Source: Candidatus Nitrosopolaris nunavutensis (GTDB lineage: Archaea > Thermoproteota > Nitrososphaeria > Nitrososphaerales > Nitrososphaeraceae). Taken from it: 7,210 nucleotides of DNA. Position numbers and translations under genes: made by a program. Below, in pieces: positions 1-6,106 of the stretch. Where the stretch lies: NCBI GenBank assembly GCA_002501855.1, contig DAOM01000151.1, forward strand, positions 1-7,210, in the 5' to 3' direction. The stretch's first letter is position 1. Each line of letters starts with the position of its first letter. Under the pieces are notes generated by a model. It was not told the DNA's origin and searched no databases. It was given only the letters and a program-made list of their open reading frames with translations.

Positions 1-445
1 ATTCAAGAAATGTGTAGGTTCTACAGTGGATAGGGTACTGTTATTTCGTAGTTATTAGACTAGACTCCGGAACGTGAAATAAATTACTGAAAACGGTGTG
101 GGAGTTGTATACTTCCAATTTCGTGATCATTACTTGCTTAGGTAACGGGGTTATACTGTCCTCATTGCTTTCACCGTCTTCACCCTCAGAATACACAATC
201 TTGGCTCAATATGGATGTAAACACGACAACTCTGAAATCTCCATGTACAAGTTCAAAGCACTATGTGTCATAATTATTTTGGGCCACATGGAGCTTTGAA
301 AGCAAGATTCCTGCTGAGAACATGATAATAATTGAAGGCGAGAACGAGTGGAAAACAATAGTTAAGAAAGCATCGAGAAAATGTTAGTTCAAATGTGTAG
401 CGAGTATGAATAAATATAGTAATTCTCATCCACTGAGTCACGTCA
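1..445. other. Gene-free left flank
   Basis: No reading frame here looks convincingly coding. The plus-strand frame at 96-299 begins with GTG and gives a low-complexity Ser/Pro and hydrophobic product with no recognisable motif. Two short frames look slightly more protein-like. One is on the minus strand at 196-41 (51 codons, GTG start, acidic N-terminus). The other is on the plus strand at 322-387 (21 codons, ATG start, charged and Lys-rich). Both are too short to support. They may be gene remnants or chance. No tRNA-like or repeat structure was recognised. Confidence 0.6.
409..420 (+). promoter_or_regulatory. TATA-like box of the small membrane protein
   Basis: The AT-rich element AATAAATATAGT is centred about 30 bases before the GTG at 446. 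This is the usual archaeal spacing between TATA box and transcription start, so transcription would begin at or very near the start codon and give a leaderless mRNA. This agrees with the lack of a Shine-Dalgarno motif before 446. Confidence 0.4.
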
Positions 446-721
446 GTGCCTGCATTTTACAAACGAAAGCTTTCAATAGGCGGCATAATTCTTCTTTGTA
501 TCTCATTTGTTATGAGTATTATATTAACAGGGTATTTCCAGAGTCCAAGTGCTGAGTCGGGGCTTAGCATTGCTGCAGTGACATATGCCGTTGTAATTGT
601 ATGTGGAGCCGCTGGTTTTGGATTGATAATGTATGATATTCTTAACACAAAAACGAGACATCTATTAGACGAATTTAAAAGACATCAAACAAGAGAGGAC
701 GAAGACCAGAAAGACAAGTAG
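446..721 (+). CDS. Small two-helix membrane protein of unknown function
   Basis: This 91-residue protein is not recognised as a member of a named family. Its N-terminus is short and basic (residues 1-9, with Lys-Arg-Lys at 6-8). A hydrophobic helix spans about 11-30. A small polar, Ser-rich loop follows at 32-41, then a second Ala/Val/Gly-rich helix at about 42-63. The tail (66-91) is strongly charged and ends in a run of Asp, Glu and Lys. By the positive-inside rule both ends should be cytoplasmic, making a helical hairpin. The start is GTG; no ATG in this frame fits the upstream TATA-like box, and no ribosome binding site is visible. It faces the helicase gene tail to tail across a 565-base spacer, so a shared function is not indicated. 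The clean two-helix pattern with a charged tail supports a real gene. Confidence 0.65.
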   Translation: MPAFYKRKLSIGGIILLCISFVMSIILTGYFQSPSAESGLSIAAVTYAVVIVCGAAGFGLIMYDILNTKTRHLLDEFKRHQTREDEDQKDK

Positions 722-1286
722 AATAACGAGCGAAATAACGGGGATGACAAATATACACCAACAAATCGAACATTCTTTTTGCACTTCCCGTTCACGCCTT
801 TGTAGAGACTTTTCAGGTTATCAATATCTCGCATATCTACGAGGCTTATTCTGCAACTTTTAAAGTCTTCTTTTGCCCGCTAAGTTTGTGGAAATAAAGT
901 ATAAAATATTTACTTGGCAGTAAGCGGTGCTCAATGCTGATGGACGTTCCTACAGCTCTTATATATACAGCATTAAGCCGAAGTGCTGTTGATAAATAAT
1001 TTGTTGAGATTTTGAAATGTTTCTGAAATCTTTGTCAGCAATTCAAACTAACCTATTTTGACATGGTTCAACGTCTAGTTGGCTAGATAGATTGCAGATC
1101 GGTTGCTCTAAGTTCAATTGAAATCATTCTGAGATCACAAAGGCATTGTGCACATAGTCGCATCAGAAACTTTCCCCTTCAACTTATTCAATGTATAATA
1201 ACTCGAATTTTATGACTGATTAAAAGTGTTTTTAATTTGCATTAATTTTTATAACAAAAAACCACTGCGAAACATAGGAAGTTTAA
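722..1286. other. Intergenic spacer between convergent genes
   Basis: This 565-base stretch has no supported gene. A short T-run near 774-779 could end transcription of the membrane-protein gene. Two TATA-like elements lie on the plus strand, around 899-910 and at 959-968 (TTATATATAC), without a following reading frame of useful length. A small perfect hairpin, TCTAG/CTAGA with a TTGG loop, lies at 1074-1087. AGATTT at 1007-1012 is inversely repeated as AAATCT at 1026-1031. A non-coding RNA starting near 990 is possible but unsupported by any known family. I looked for the conserved T-loop pattern of tRNAs and found no consistent cloverleaf. Confidence 0.5.
1246..1261 (-). terminator. T-rich terminator after the helicase gene
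   Basis: Read on the minus strand, a run of six T followed by GTT and further AT-rich sequence lies about 25-40 bases after the helicase stop codon. Archaeal RNA polymerase terminates at such U-rich tracts without needing a hairpin. The assignment rests only on base composition and position. Confidence 0.4.
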
Positions 1287-2597
1287 TCAGTTGGAATTTC
1301 TCCAAATAAAAAATCCATCTTTTCTTGTAATGGTATCAATTGAACTTGCGAGAAACTTGTTCTTAGTTAGAGTAGTCTGATCTCCCACTATTATCGTCTT
1401 GCGTTTACCTCTGGAAAATGCAACACATGCCCTTGAGTTATTGAGAAAACCTATTGCCTCATGATAATCTTGACAAGTGTTCGACCTTACCATTGATATT
1501 ATTGCTACCTCGGCCTCCTGTCCCTGAAACTTATCTATAGTGCCAATGCGAATGCCTTGCACTTTCTGCTGCTGAAGTTGCAATTGTAACATTCTTTCCT
1601 GTTGTTTGTATGGAGTGATGACCATAATGTTGTCTATACCCATACTTTGACAACCCTTCATGATGTCTTTAATTATGGATACCTCTCCACTATTTACAAA
1701 ATGCTTGTCTTCTCTTCTCCCATCATTAGTATCAACAAATACAATTTTTCTATCATGTTGCAATATTTTTCGAAGATTATCGTTAATGCCGCCATAATCT
1801 TTTTTAGCTATCTCAGCCGTCGAAATATCCTGAACAGAATGATCTGCAACGAGCTTATTGTCGTAATATGGATTAATTAAATCAAGAATATCCCGATTGA
1901 ATCTATACTCCTTTCTAAGCAATGTCGAATTAAAGTGGTTGAGTATCGACCGAAAGAGGCTTGTGGCCACATAATCACGTGAGGGAGGGGGGAGTTGTTT
2001 ATCATCTCCTATCACAATCACTTTTCCATTGTTGTCTCTCAATGACGAAAAGATTGTCCCCATTTTGTCAAGGCTAACCAGGCCTGCTTCGTCTATCAAG
2101 ACGGCACCAGCTTGGATAATATTTTTCAGATCTTTGGCTATATAATCAGTACATAAAATTATCCTTGCATTTTGCATCAGATCAATACCTGCTCGGATTC
2201 TGCTAATGCCACCGCCATTGTTAGCTTGATGCTGTAATACCAGGCTATCTAAAGTATAGCTATTCAAATGAGGATAAGCGTAGTTGAGTTCCGTTACATT
2301 CCCATACCGAATTATGAAACCTCTTGGCAATTGTAAATTTGAACAGCGTGCAAGACTATCAATCTTCGATAAGATACTATTGACCATAGAGTTTGTGGGG
2401 GTAACAACCAAAACTGGAGAATACTCGTTGACGAGATCAAAACAACAACTCGAAATTACAGTTGATTTGCCAGTACCAGGAGGTCCAGTTATTGGAATAG
2501 TGCTCTCTAGTTTTATTCTGTCCCTGGCAGCACGCTGTTCATGATTCTCTGACTGGTTAAAGGTAAGGGAATTTATGGCAAAATTTACTGTAGCCAT
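1287..2597 (-). CDS. SF1B DNA helicase, Dna2/Upf1-like
   Basis: This 436-residue ATP-dependent helicase shows nearly the full superfamily 1 motif set. The order is a Q-motif region (Asn14-Gln15, with Glu20-Gln21 following), Walker A GPPGTGKST (38-46), motif Ia around 62-69, Walker B with DEAG (169-172), motif III GDDKQLPPP (197-205), motif IV around 228-233, TPYKQQ (328-333), motif V GTIDKFQGQE (352-361), and motif VI with arginines 389 and 396. This is the Upf1/Dna2/SMUBP1 type, expected to move 5'-3' on single-stranded nucleic acid. It lacks the 1B beta-barrel that normally precedes the Q motif; the gene just upstream ends with one. ATG 2597 is the first start after an in-frame TGA and has only weak SD-like sequence (GAGAG close by, GGAG about 14 bases away). 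It is probably translated after, or originally fused to, the nuclease. A T-rich terminator follows. The family is certain; separate translation is not. Confidence 0.88.
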   Translation of the reverse strand: MATVNFAINSLTFNQSENHEQRAARDRIKLESTIPITGPPGTGKSTVISSCCFDLVNEYSPVLVVTPTNSMVNSILSKIDSLARCSNLQLPRGFIIRYGNVTELNYAYPHLNSYTLDSLVLQHQANNGGGISRIRAGIDLMQNARIILCTDYIAKDLKNIIQAGAVLIDEAGLVSLDKMGTIFSSLRDNNGKVIVIGDDKQLPPPSRDYVATSLFRSILNHFNSTLLRKEYRFNRDILDLINPYYDNKLVADHSVQDISTAEIAKKDYGGINDNLRKILQHDRKIVFVDTNDGRREDKHFVNSGEVSIIKDIMKGCQSMGIDNIMVITPYKQQERMLQLQLQQQKVQGIRIGTIDKFQGQEAEVAIISMVRSNTCQDYHEAIGFLNNSRACVAFSRGKRKTIIVGDQTTLTKNKFLASSIDTITRKDGFFIWRNSN

Positions 2598-2630
2598 ACG
2601 TCTCTCGCTATCTCCTATTTCAGGTCCTCA
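2598..2630 (-). other. In-frame TGA and ten open codons joining nuclease and helicase frames
   Basis: The nuclease frame ends in TGA at 2630-2628. Ten open codons (reading GPEIGDSERR) follow in the same frame and lead straight into the helicase ATG at 2597. From the nuclease ATG (4082) to the helicase ATG is 1485 bases, exactly 495 codons. No other stop interrupts the path. The TGA sits where Dna2-type proteins have a linker between the 1B barrel and the motor core. Possible meanings are a stable gene split with reinitiation, a recent nonsense change, readthrough, or a sequencing error. Confidence 0.85.
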
Positions 2631-4082
2631 TGTCACTGTTGCTGCTAGGGCAGCTCCCTGGCCAAGGACGCTGTCAGCATAAGAAGATTGCCGAAAGAAA
2701 TCATCAAGATATCTAATCGTCGTAAGCCCCTTATCGAAATCAAATCGGTCCATTGTGAACCTGGACGTTTGCCTGTTATCATGGGTGAGAACATACAGAT
2801 CGTTTCTGATAGATTGTAGCTTTACTGACGATCTTTCAAGATCTATATCAGTAATTATAGCAGTTGGGTTGCTTCCCAGGTTGGGATTACCGTCAGACAC
2901 GGTCACAAAATCTCCAACACTAAAATCGACGAAATTACCAAATGGCCGGTTTTCCGCAGAGCTCAAAACGATCTGTTGATTGATTGGATCGATTTCGGAT
3001 GTGTCCAATTTTAGGCCCGTTAAAGCCCAGCCGTCCGCATGCCTCTCTTCTGCATTCCTAAGAGAGACATAAACTTTCCATCTGTCTGTATCTGAAATTT
3101 CCTCCCGTATTTTCCTTGAGAGATTAAACGCAGCTCTTCTTCTGGCCAGATCCTCAAAGGATAGCTTGTCGCTTCTTGCAAAATGCCAATCTAAACAAGC
3201 ATTTTTTAGTGGACAAGTCGGGCAGTATCCTGTTATAGCTGGAGATTCCTGTGCTTTCCATAATCTGATGAATTTATCAATTGCTTGATGGACCTTAGCG
3301 AACTTGAATGATTTATGCTTCACATCTTTATCTGCAAACTGCCATGTGTAACTGGGTGGTTGTTTCAGTTTTAATGTTTCCATTAACAGCAAAGCTTCGG
3401 CGTCAGCTTGCAAGTATATCCTAGGTGTTCTTGGCTTCGCCTTGCCTGTTTTTATTTGCACTATCTCGATATCTTCTATGTTTAAATTAACCAAATCATC
3501 GGTTGTTATGTATTTACAAGAATCTGGAACTGGTTCCCCAAGTCTAATTTTCAGTAAATCTAACCTTCCTTCTAACGGAATCTTTGGATTGCGTATTGTA
3601 AACTCGGGTCTTAGTAGTAATTTTTGGTAACTATCATTATGATGGGTAATTAGCTGATTTGCAAGTCTATCAGCTCTAATTTTCAAATCTTCCATTATGA
3701 TCGGTAATGGCTGTTCTATACCAGAAAGCATATAGAATTTCCAATTGACATCGACCTCTTCTTTGGCGTTTGTTGAAAAAATTTCCATCGCTTCCGACTT
3801 GCAAATCCTCGTGCAGTTTTTTATGGACTGCACTATTTCCAACGTTGATTTTATTACAATTCTATGGACTGCGCTGCCGATATCTCCTGCGCCTGGTAAA
3901 TAATTACTTTGCACACCCAGAAACGATATACCATATGCTGCACGCTCACACCATGCCATATTGGCTATGGCACTTATGCGCGGTATAGTGGGCGATTCAA
4001 GTTTGTGGATAATATCATTGGCGCTTGCTTGCGTGTCTATTCTCGAGGCTAATGCAAAACCGTCTTCTTTTGATGAAACCAT
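2628..4082 (-). CDS. Dna2/Cas4-like iron-sulfur PD-(D/E)XK nuclease with C-terminal beta-barrel
   Basis: This 484-residue protein matches the N-terminal half of Dna2. The RecB/Cas4 nuclease fold shows a first iron-sulfur cysteine (C45 in AWCERAAY), the motif GSAVHRIV (H73), EGRLDLL (E171, D175), IVQIKTGK (Q209-x-K211) and a Gln helix at Q225. The other three cluster cysteines are C287, C290 and C296 in GYCPTCPLKNAC. An arginine-rich helical stretch (311-330) follows, and then a beta-rich segment (about 375-425, with FSVGDFVTVSDG) resembling the SF1B 1B barrel. The likely role is cutting single-stranded DNA flaps or ends. Two residues differ from the common pattern: Gln replaces the usual acidic residue in E-x-K, and the Tyr of QxxxY is Glu229. 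The former also occurs in active PD-(D/E)XK enzymes, so activity is probable but unproven. ATG 4082 is chosen because an in-frame TGA lies about nine codons upstream. The gene has its own TATA box. Confidence 0.85.
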   Translation of the reverse strand: MVSSKEDGFALASRIDTQASANDIIHKLESPTIPRISAIANMAWCERAAYGISFLGVQSNYLPGAGDIGSAVHRIVIKSTLEIVQSIKNCTRICKSEAMEIFSTNAKEEVDVNWKFYMLSGIEQPLPIIMEDLKIRADRLANQLITHHNDSYQKLLLRPEFTIRNPKIPLEGRLDLLKIRLGEPVPDSCKYITTDDLVNLNIEDIEIVQIKTGKAKPRTPRIYLQADAEALLLMETLKLKQPPSYTWQFADKDVKHKSFKFAKVHQAIDKFIRLWKAQESPAITGYCPTCPLKNACLDWHFARSDKLSFEDLARRRAAFNLSRKIREEISDTDRWKVYVSLRNAEERHADGWALTGLKLDTSEIDPINQQIVLSSAENRPFGNFVDFSVGDFVTVSDGNPNLGSNPTAIITDIDLERSSVKLQSIRNDLYVLTHDNRQTSRFTMDRFDFDKGLTTIRYLDDFFRQSSYADSVLGQGAALAATVT

Positions 4083-4148
4083 TCTGTTTGCTTCCTTTTC
4101 AGCTCATTGCCCGAAGACAATGTTACCGTATAGTACCGTACCATCTAT

Positions 4149-4162
4149 TTTATTATATATAA
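4149..4162 (-). promoter_or_regulatory. TATA box of the nuclease-helicase genes
   Basis: On the minus strand TTTATATATAATAA is the strongest archaeal TATA match in the window. It is centred about 74 bases before the nuclease ATG, predicting a transcription start near 4130 and a leader of roughly 45-50 bases. It lies in the 98-base gap after the zinc-ribbon gene, so nuclease and helicase can be expressed without that gene. AAGGAAG, about ten bases before the ATG, is a weak candidate ribosome binding site. Confidence 0.55.
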
Positions 4163-4180
4163 ACGTAACAAGGCTGATCT

Positions 4181-4441
4181 TCAAGTCCTTACTCCTGAGA
4201 TAACATACGTAGAAAGAATAGCAGGATTAGCAATAGCTAGTCCACAATTTTCGCATAGGTATCCCATTTTATCCCAATCATATAACTGGAGCATCATGTC
4301 CGAACAATCTGGACAATCTAACGATTCTTGTAGTTGGTTATCTATGCCTGTCGCAGCTGCTTCGGTCGGCAGTTTTTCTAACGTTAGTACGTCTTGTGTT
4401 AGTCTAGCTCGTCTCACTTTTTTTGTCTTCTTACCTTCCAA
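4181..4441 (-). CDS. Small Cys4 zinc-ribbon protein
   Basis: This protein of about 86 residues has a basic start (EGKKTKKVRRAR), an acidic, Ala-rich middle and a C-terminal zinc ribbon with Cys at 43, 46, 63 and 66 (CPDC, 16 residues, CENC). The pattern and spacing resemble the zinc ribbon of TFB, whose own copy here is CPSC, 15 residues, CVKC. It probably binds nucleic acid or the transcription machinery; no function is known. The only ATG (4501) would add a hydrophobic N-terminus that is really the translated AT-rich promoter region and would leave almost no gap to the divergent gene, so I prefer TTG at 4441 or 4447. The gene lies 98 bases before the nuclease on the same strand and head to head with the CARF-like regulator. 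The start is uncertain; the ribbon supports a real gene. Confidence 0.6.
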   Translation of the reverse strand: MEGKKTKKVRRARLTQDVLTLEKLPTEAAATGIDNQLQESLDCPDCSDMMLQLYDWDKMGYLCENCGLAIANPAILSTYVISGVRT

Positions 4442-4447
4442 TAACAA

Positions 4448-4560
4448 AGTATATAATAGATATCGATTTACTAAAGTTACTATAGATACTTTAATGAGCA
4501 AATCGAGTCTGATGAGTTCACTTCAAATGCTTAGGGTTCATGTAGCTCCAGTTGGTTTTG
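4448..4560 (+). repeat. Original copy of the duplicated promoter and 5' gene segment
   Basis: This segment covers the TATA box, leader and first codons of the CARF-like regulator. It recurs at 5942-6045 in the same orientation. Counting by hand, 91 of 104 aligned bases agree, with one 9-base insertion here (about 4500-4508). The match is strongest over the coding part and over a 13-base leader stretch, TATAGATACTTTA. Confidence 0.9.
4450..4458 (+). promoter_or_regulatory. TATA box of the CARF-like regulator in a divergent promoter region
   Basis: TATATAATA precedes the regulator and predicts a transcription start near 4480, a short distance before the candidate ATGs at 4494, 4512 and 4527. 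The element and its spacing to the start region are kept in the copy at 5944-5952, which argues that it matters. The same 70 bases separate the divergent zinc-ribbon gene; its own TATA may be the weaker AT-rich stretch near 4480-4492 on the minus strand. A regulator bound here could control both directions. Confidence 0.55.
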
Positions 4561-5309
4561 AAGTTGATCGGATAGTCTTACCCGCACTCGGAATGAAAGC
4601 GGACAAAGTGTGGCTTATCACACACAGTAATCCTAGTGTTGACATGGGAAATCAATTTGTCTCATCAATACAAGATAAGTTAAAGCAGGCAAGAATAGAA
4701 TGTCTGCAAACCGAAGCTGATAGAACGGATCTTTTTGATACTCTAAGAGCTCTAAGGATAATAATTTTAAAAGAAAAAGCCAACTCCATTCTTGTAAATG
4801 TGTCTGTGGGTAGTAAGATTCAGGCCATTGCTTCAATGATGGCGTGTATGATGTTTAAAGATACTGCTACGATAAAACCCTATTACGCAGTTCCTGAAAG
4901 ATATACCAGCTCTGTGGCGAAGGAAGAGAAACAAGAAACTGAAGGTCTTAAAGAAATTATTGGTCTTCCGGAGTATAAGATTGAGATCCCTAGTGATAAA
5001 TTGATAAGGTGTCTAGATTTAATAAATCGAAAAAGTGCTGGGAAGAGTGGTGTCCGTAAACGCGATTTAAAGGACTCAGCAATAGAAGCTGGCCTCATCC
5101 AGGAGGATGAAAAAAGAATAACCAATAGAAAGAGGACAAAAGAACAATACAGTGAACAAGCAGCCTATATGTCCCTAAATAAGAATCTGATAGAGCCATT
5201 GCAAAAGTATTGGAGATTTATTACTGAAACTAAGGTTGGAACACATCATATTATCTCCTTAACTGATGAGGGAAAAAACGCTTTGCATTTCCTTAGTGCA
5301 GGTATTTGA
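4512..5309 (+). CDS. HFX_2341-type (CARF-like) winged-helix transcriptional regulator
   Basis: This protein of about 265 residues resembles the archaeal HFX_2341 family, in which a CARF-related Rossmann domain is joined to a winged helix. The N-terminal part (about 6-130) opens with the family signature LRVHVAPVGFEVDRIVLPA and contains a strand-loop NVSVGSKIQ (96-104), comparable to the ligand-binding Gly/Lys loop of CARF domains. A linker rich in Lys and Glu follows (135-150). The C-terminal part (about 160-262) is helical and basic and ends in a strand-rich wing region, as expected for DNA binding. Three ATGs are possible: 4494, 4512 and 4527. I chose 4512 because it is kept in the copied segment near tfb (5997), whereas 4494 is TTG there. 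A weak point is the absence of an SD motif. It is divergent from the zinc-ribbon/nuclease/helicase genes. Ligand and target are unknown; cyclic oligonucleotide sensing is inference from CARF relatives. Confidence 0.8.
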   Translation: MSSLQMLRVHVAPVGFEVDRIVLPALGMKADKVWLITHSNPSVDMGNQFVSSIQDKLKQARIECLQTEADRTDLFDTLRALRIIILKEKANSILVNVSVGSKIQAIASMMACMMFKDTATIKPYYAVPERYTSSVAKEEKQETEGLKEIIGLPEYKIEIPSDKLIRCLDLINRKSAGKSGVRKRDLKDSAIEAGLIQEDEKRITNRKRTKEQYSEQAAYMSLNKNLIEPLQKYWRFITETKVGTHHIISLTDEGKNALHFLSAGI

Positions 5310-5575
5310 AAATCTATGAACAATTCTACTCATATTGCATTTATAATTCCTAAATAGTTAAGAATGAACATTGCATTTTTAAGATTATTTCAAGGCGGGA
5401 AGTAAAAGCGAGACCAAAAATTATTTCTAATCATAGTAAATTGTTATGACCACTTCGAATATATAGCATAATTCATCTTCTAGTCATGAGAAGACACGTT
5501 AACTCAACATTTTCTACAGTGCATAATAGATTTTCGAAATAATTCTATTCTACTACCTCCTACCATGCTGACTAG

Positions 5576-5887
5576 GTGATTCCAATAAAATTAGCAATTG
5601 ATCACTACATCTCAAATCTTGTCAAATCCACAAGGATTGATTCTAGAGTTAGGAAGTTAGCAACTGAAATAGCTAACAAGTCTAACAATCATCTTCTTGC
5701 CGATAGTAAATCTCCCAACGGACTAGTTGCGGCATATCTATACTTCGCAGCAATATTGTTAGGAGTCAAGTCTTGTCTACCCATGTCAAGTCTTGCTGGT
5801 GTTACCGAATTTGAGATCCGCAGTAGATGTAAAGACTTGTTGACATGTTTTAAGATAACCATTACTGTGAAGCCTCTATCACGCTAA
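5576..5887 (+). pseudogene. TFB fragment: second cyclin repeat only
   Basis: This 103-residue frame matches only the C-terminal cyclin repeat of TFB. It lines up with residues about 232-316 of the complete TFB at 6107: PIKLAIDHYI corresponds to DPMKCIAKVA, SPNGLVAAYLYFAAI to DPMGLAASVLYLSSI, and AGVTEFEIRSRCKDL to AGVTEVTVRNRAKEL. The zinc ribbon, B-reader and first cyclin repeat are absent. A TAG lies directly before the GTG used as start, and I found no first repeat in other frames upstream. The frame is otherwise open, and the DNA-binding helix-turn-helix is preserved, so a small expressed protein that binds promoter DNA without recruiting polymerase is conceivable. A weak AT-rich element (5536-5545) sits at roughly TATA distance. 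Truncated relic is the simpler reading. The two sequences are well diverged, so this is not a recent copy of the neighbouring tfb. Confidence 0.7.
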
Positions 5888-5941
5888 AAATATGAGCTAC
5901 TTACAGTGAGATGGAAGGCGGCAACAAGAAGTACCAATCAC

Positions 5942-6045
5942 AGTATATAATAAATATCATATGACTCAATTTCCTATAGATACTTTATTGAGTCTAATGA
6001 GTTCCCTTCAAATGCTTAGAGTTCATGCAGCTCCAGTTGGTTTTG
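5942..6045 (+). repeat. Second copy of the regulator's promoter and 5' end
   Basis: This is a direct repeat of 4448-4560 lying about 1.5 kb away. It keeps the TATA box (5944-5952), the same spacing to the leader, and the first 16 codons from the ATG at 5997, with one amino-acid change (Val to Ala) and two silent changes. It lacks nine bases present in the first copy. Similarity stops abruptly at 6045. The remainder of the regulator gene is not found after it. Confidence 0.9.
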
Positions 6046-6104
6046 TAGTAGGGGTTAGTTATAACTTACTATATACTTTATATGTAATTACTTTACTATA
6101 TTAG
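5997..6104 (+). pseudogene. Truncated regulator copy (35-codon leader-like frame before tfb)
   Basis: The copied ATG opens a 35-codon frame. Its first 16 residues (MSSLQMLRVHAAPVGF) are those of the CARF-like regulator. The remaining 19 are unrelated and rich in Tyr, Leu and Thr, because they read through an AT-rich region. It stops at TAG 6102-6104, two bases before the tfb ATG. It is best seen as the broken 5' end of a former regulator gene. Because it retains a promoter and ends right at tfb, it could also act as a short upstream frame whose translation affects tfb. Nothing in the sequence decides between these. Confidence 0.6.
6071..6084 (+). promoter_or_regulatory. TATA box of tfb
   Basis: ATATACTTTATATG lies about 23-36 bases before the tfb ATG at 6107, the distance expected for a transcript that begins at the start codon. 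It sits in the unrelated tail of the broken regulator copy. A second TATA box from the copied promoter is 155-163 bases upstream, so tfb may be served by two promoters. Confidence 0.5.
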
Positions 6105-6106
6105 AT

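Noticed and set aside
96..299. Plus-strand frame of 67 codons starting with GTG
   Set aside because: The product is low-complexity and hydrophobic with no family resemblance or ribosome binding site; the opposite strand of part of it reads at least as well.
1060..1125. tRNA-like segment with GTTCAA motifs
   Set aside because: The bases around the putative T-loop do not form a stem, and no acceptor or anticodon arm can be drawn.
2628..2630. TGA as a selenocysteine codon
   Set aside because: The position is a linker without a catalytic role, selenocysteine use is not known in this archaeal group, and no SECIS-like hairpin was recognised.
1287..4441. CRISPR-cas locus containing Cas4
   Set aside because: No repeat-spacer array, cas1, cas2 or effector gene is present; the nuclease continues into a Dna2-type barrel and is followed by an SF1 helicase, so Dna2-like is the better name.
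4442..4501. Longer zinc-ribbon protein starting at ATG 4501
   Set aside because: The added residues are the translated AT-rich promoter of the divergent gene and look unlike a real N-terminus; a TTG start at 4441 or 4447 fits better, though this is not certain.
4296..4511. Long N-terminal extension of the CARF-like regulator
   Set aside because: The extension is Ser-rich, runs antisense through the zinc-ribbon gene and through the TATA box, and lies outside the region copied at 5942-6045, which begins at the promoter.
5310..6106. Insertion sequence as cause of the rearranged region
   Set aside because: No transposase, terminal inverted repeats or target-site duplication could be found around the TFB fragment or the copied promoter.
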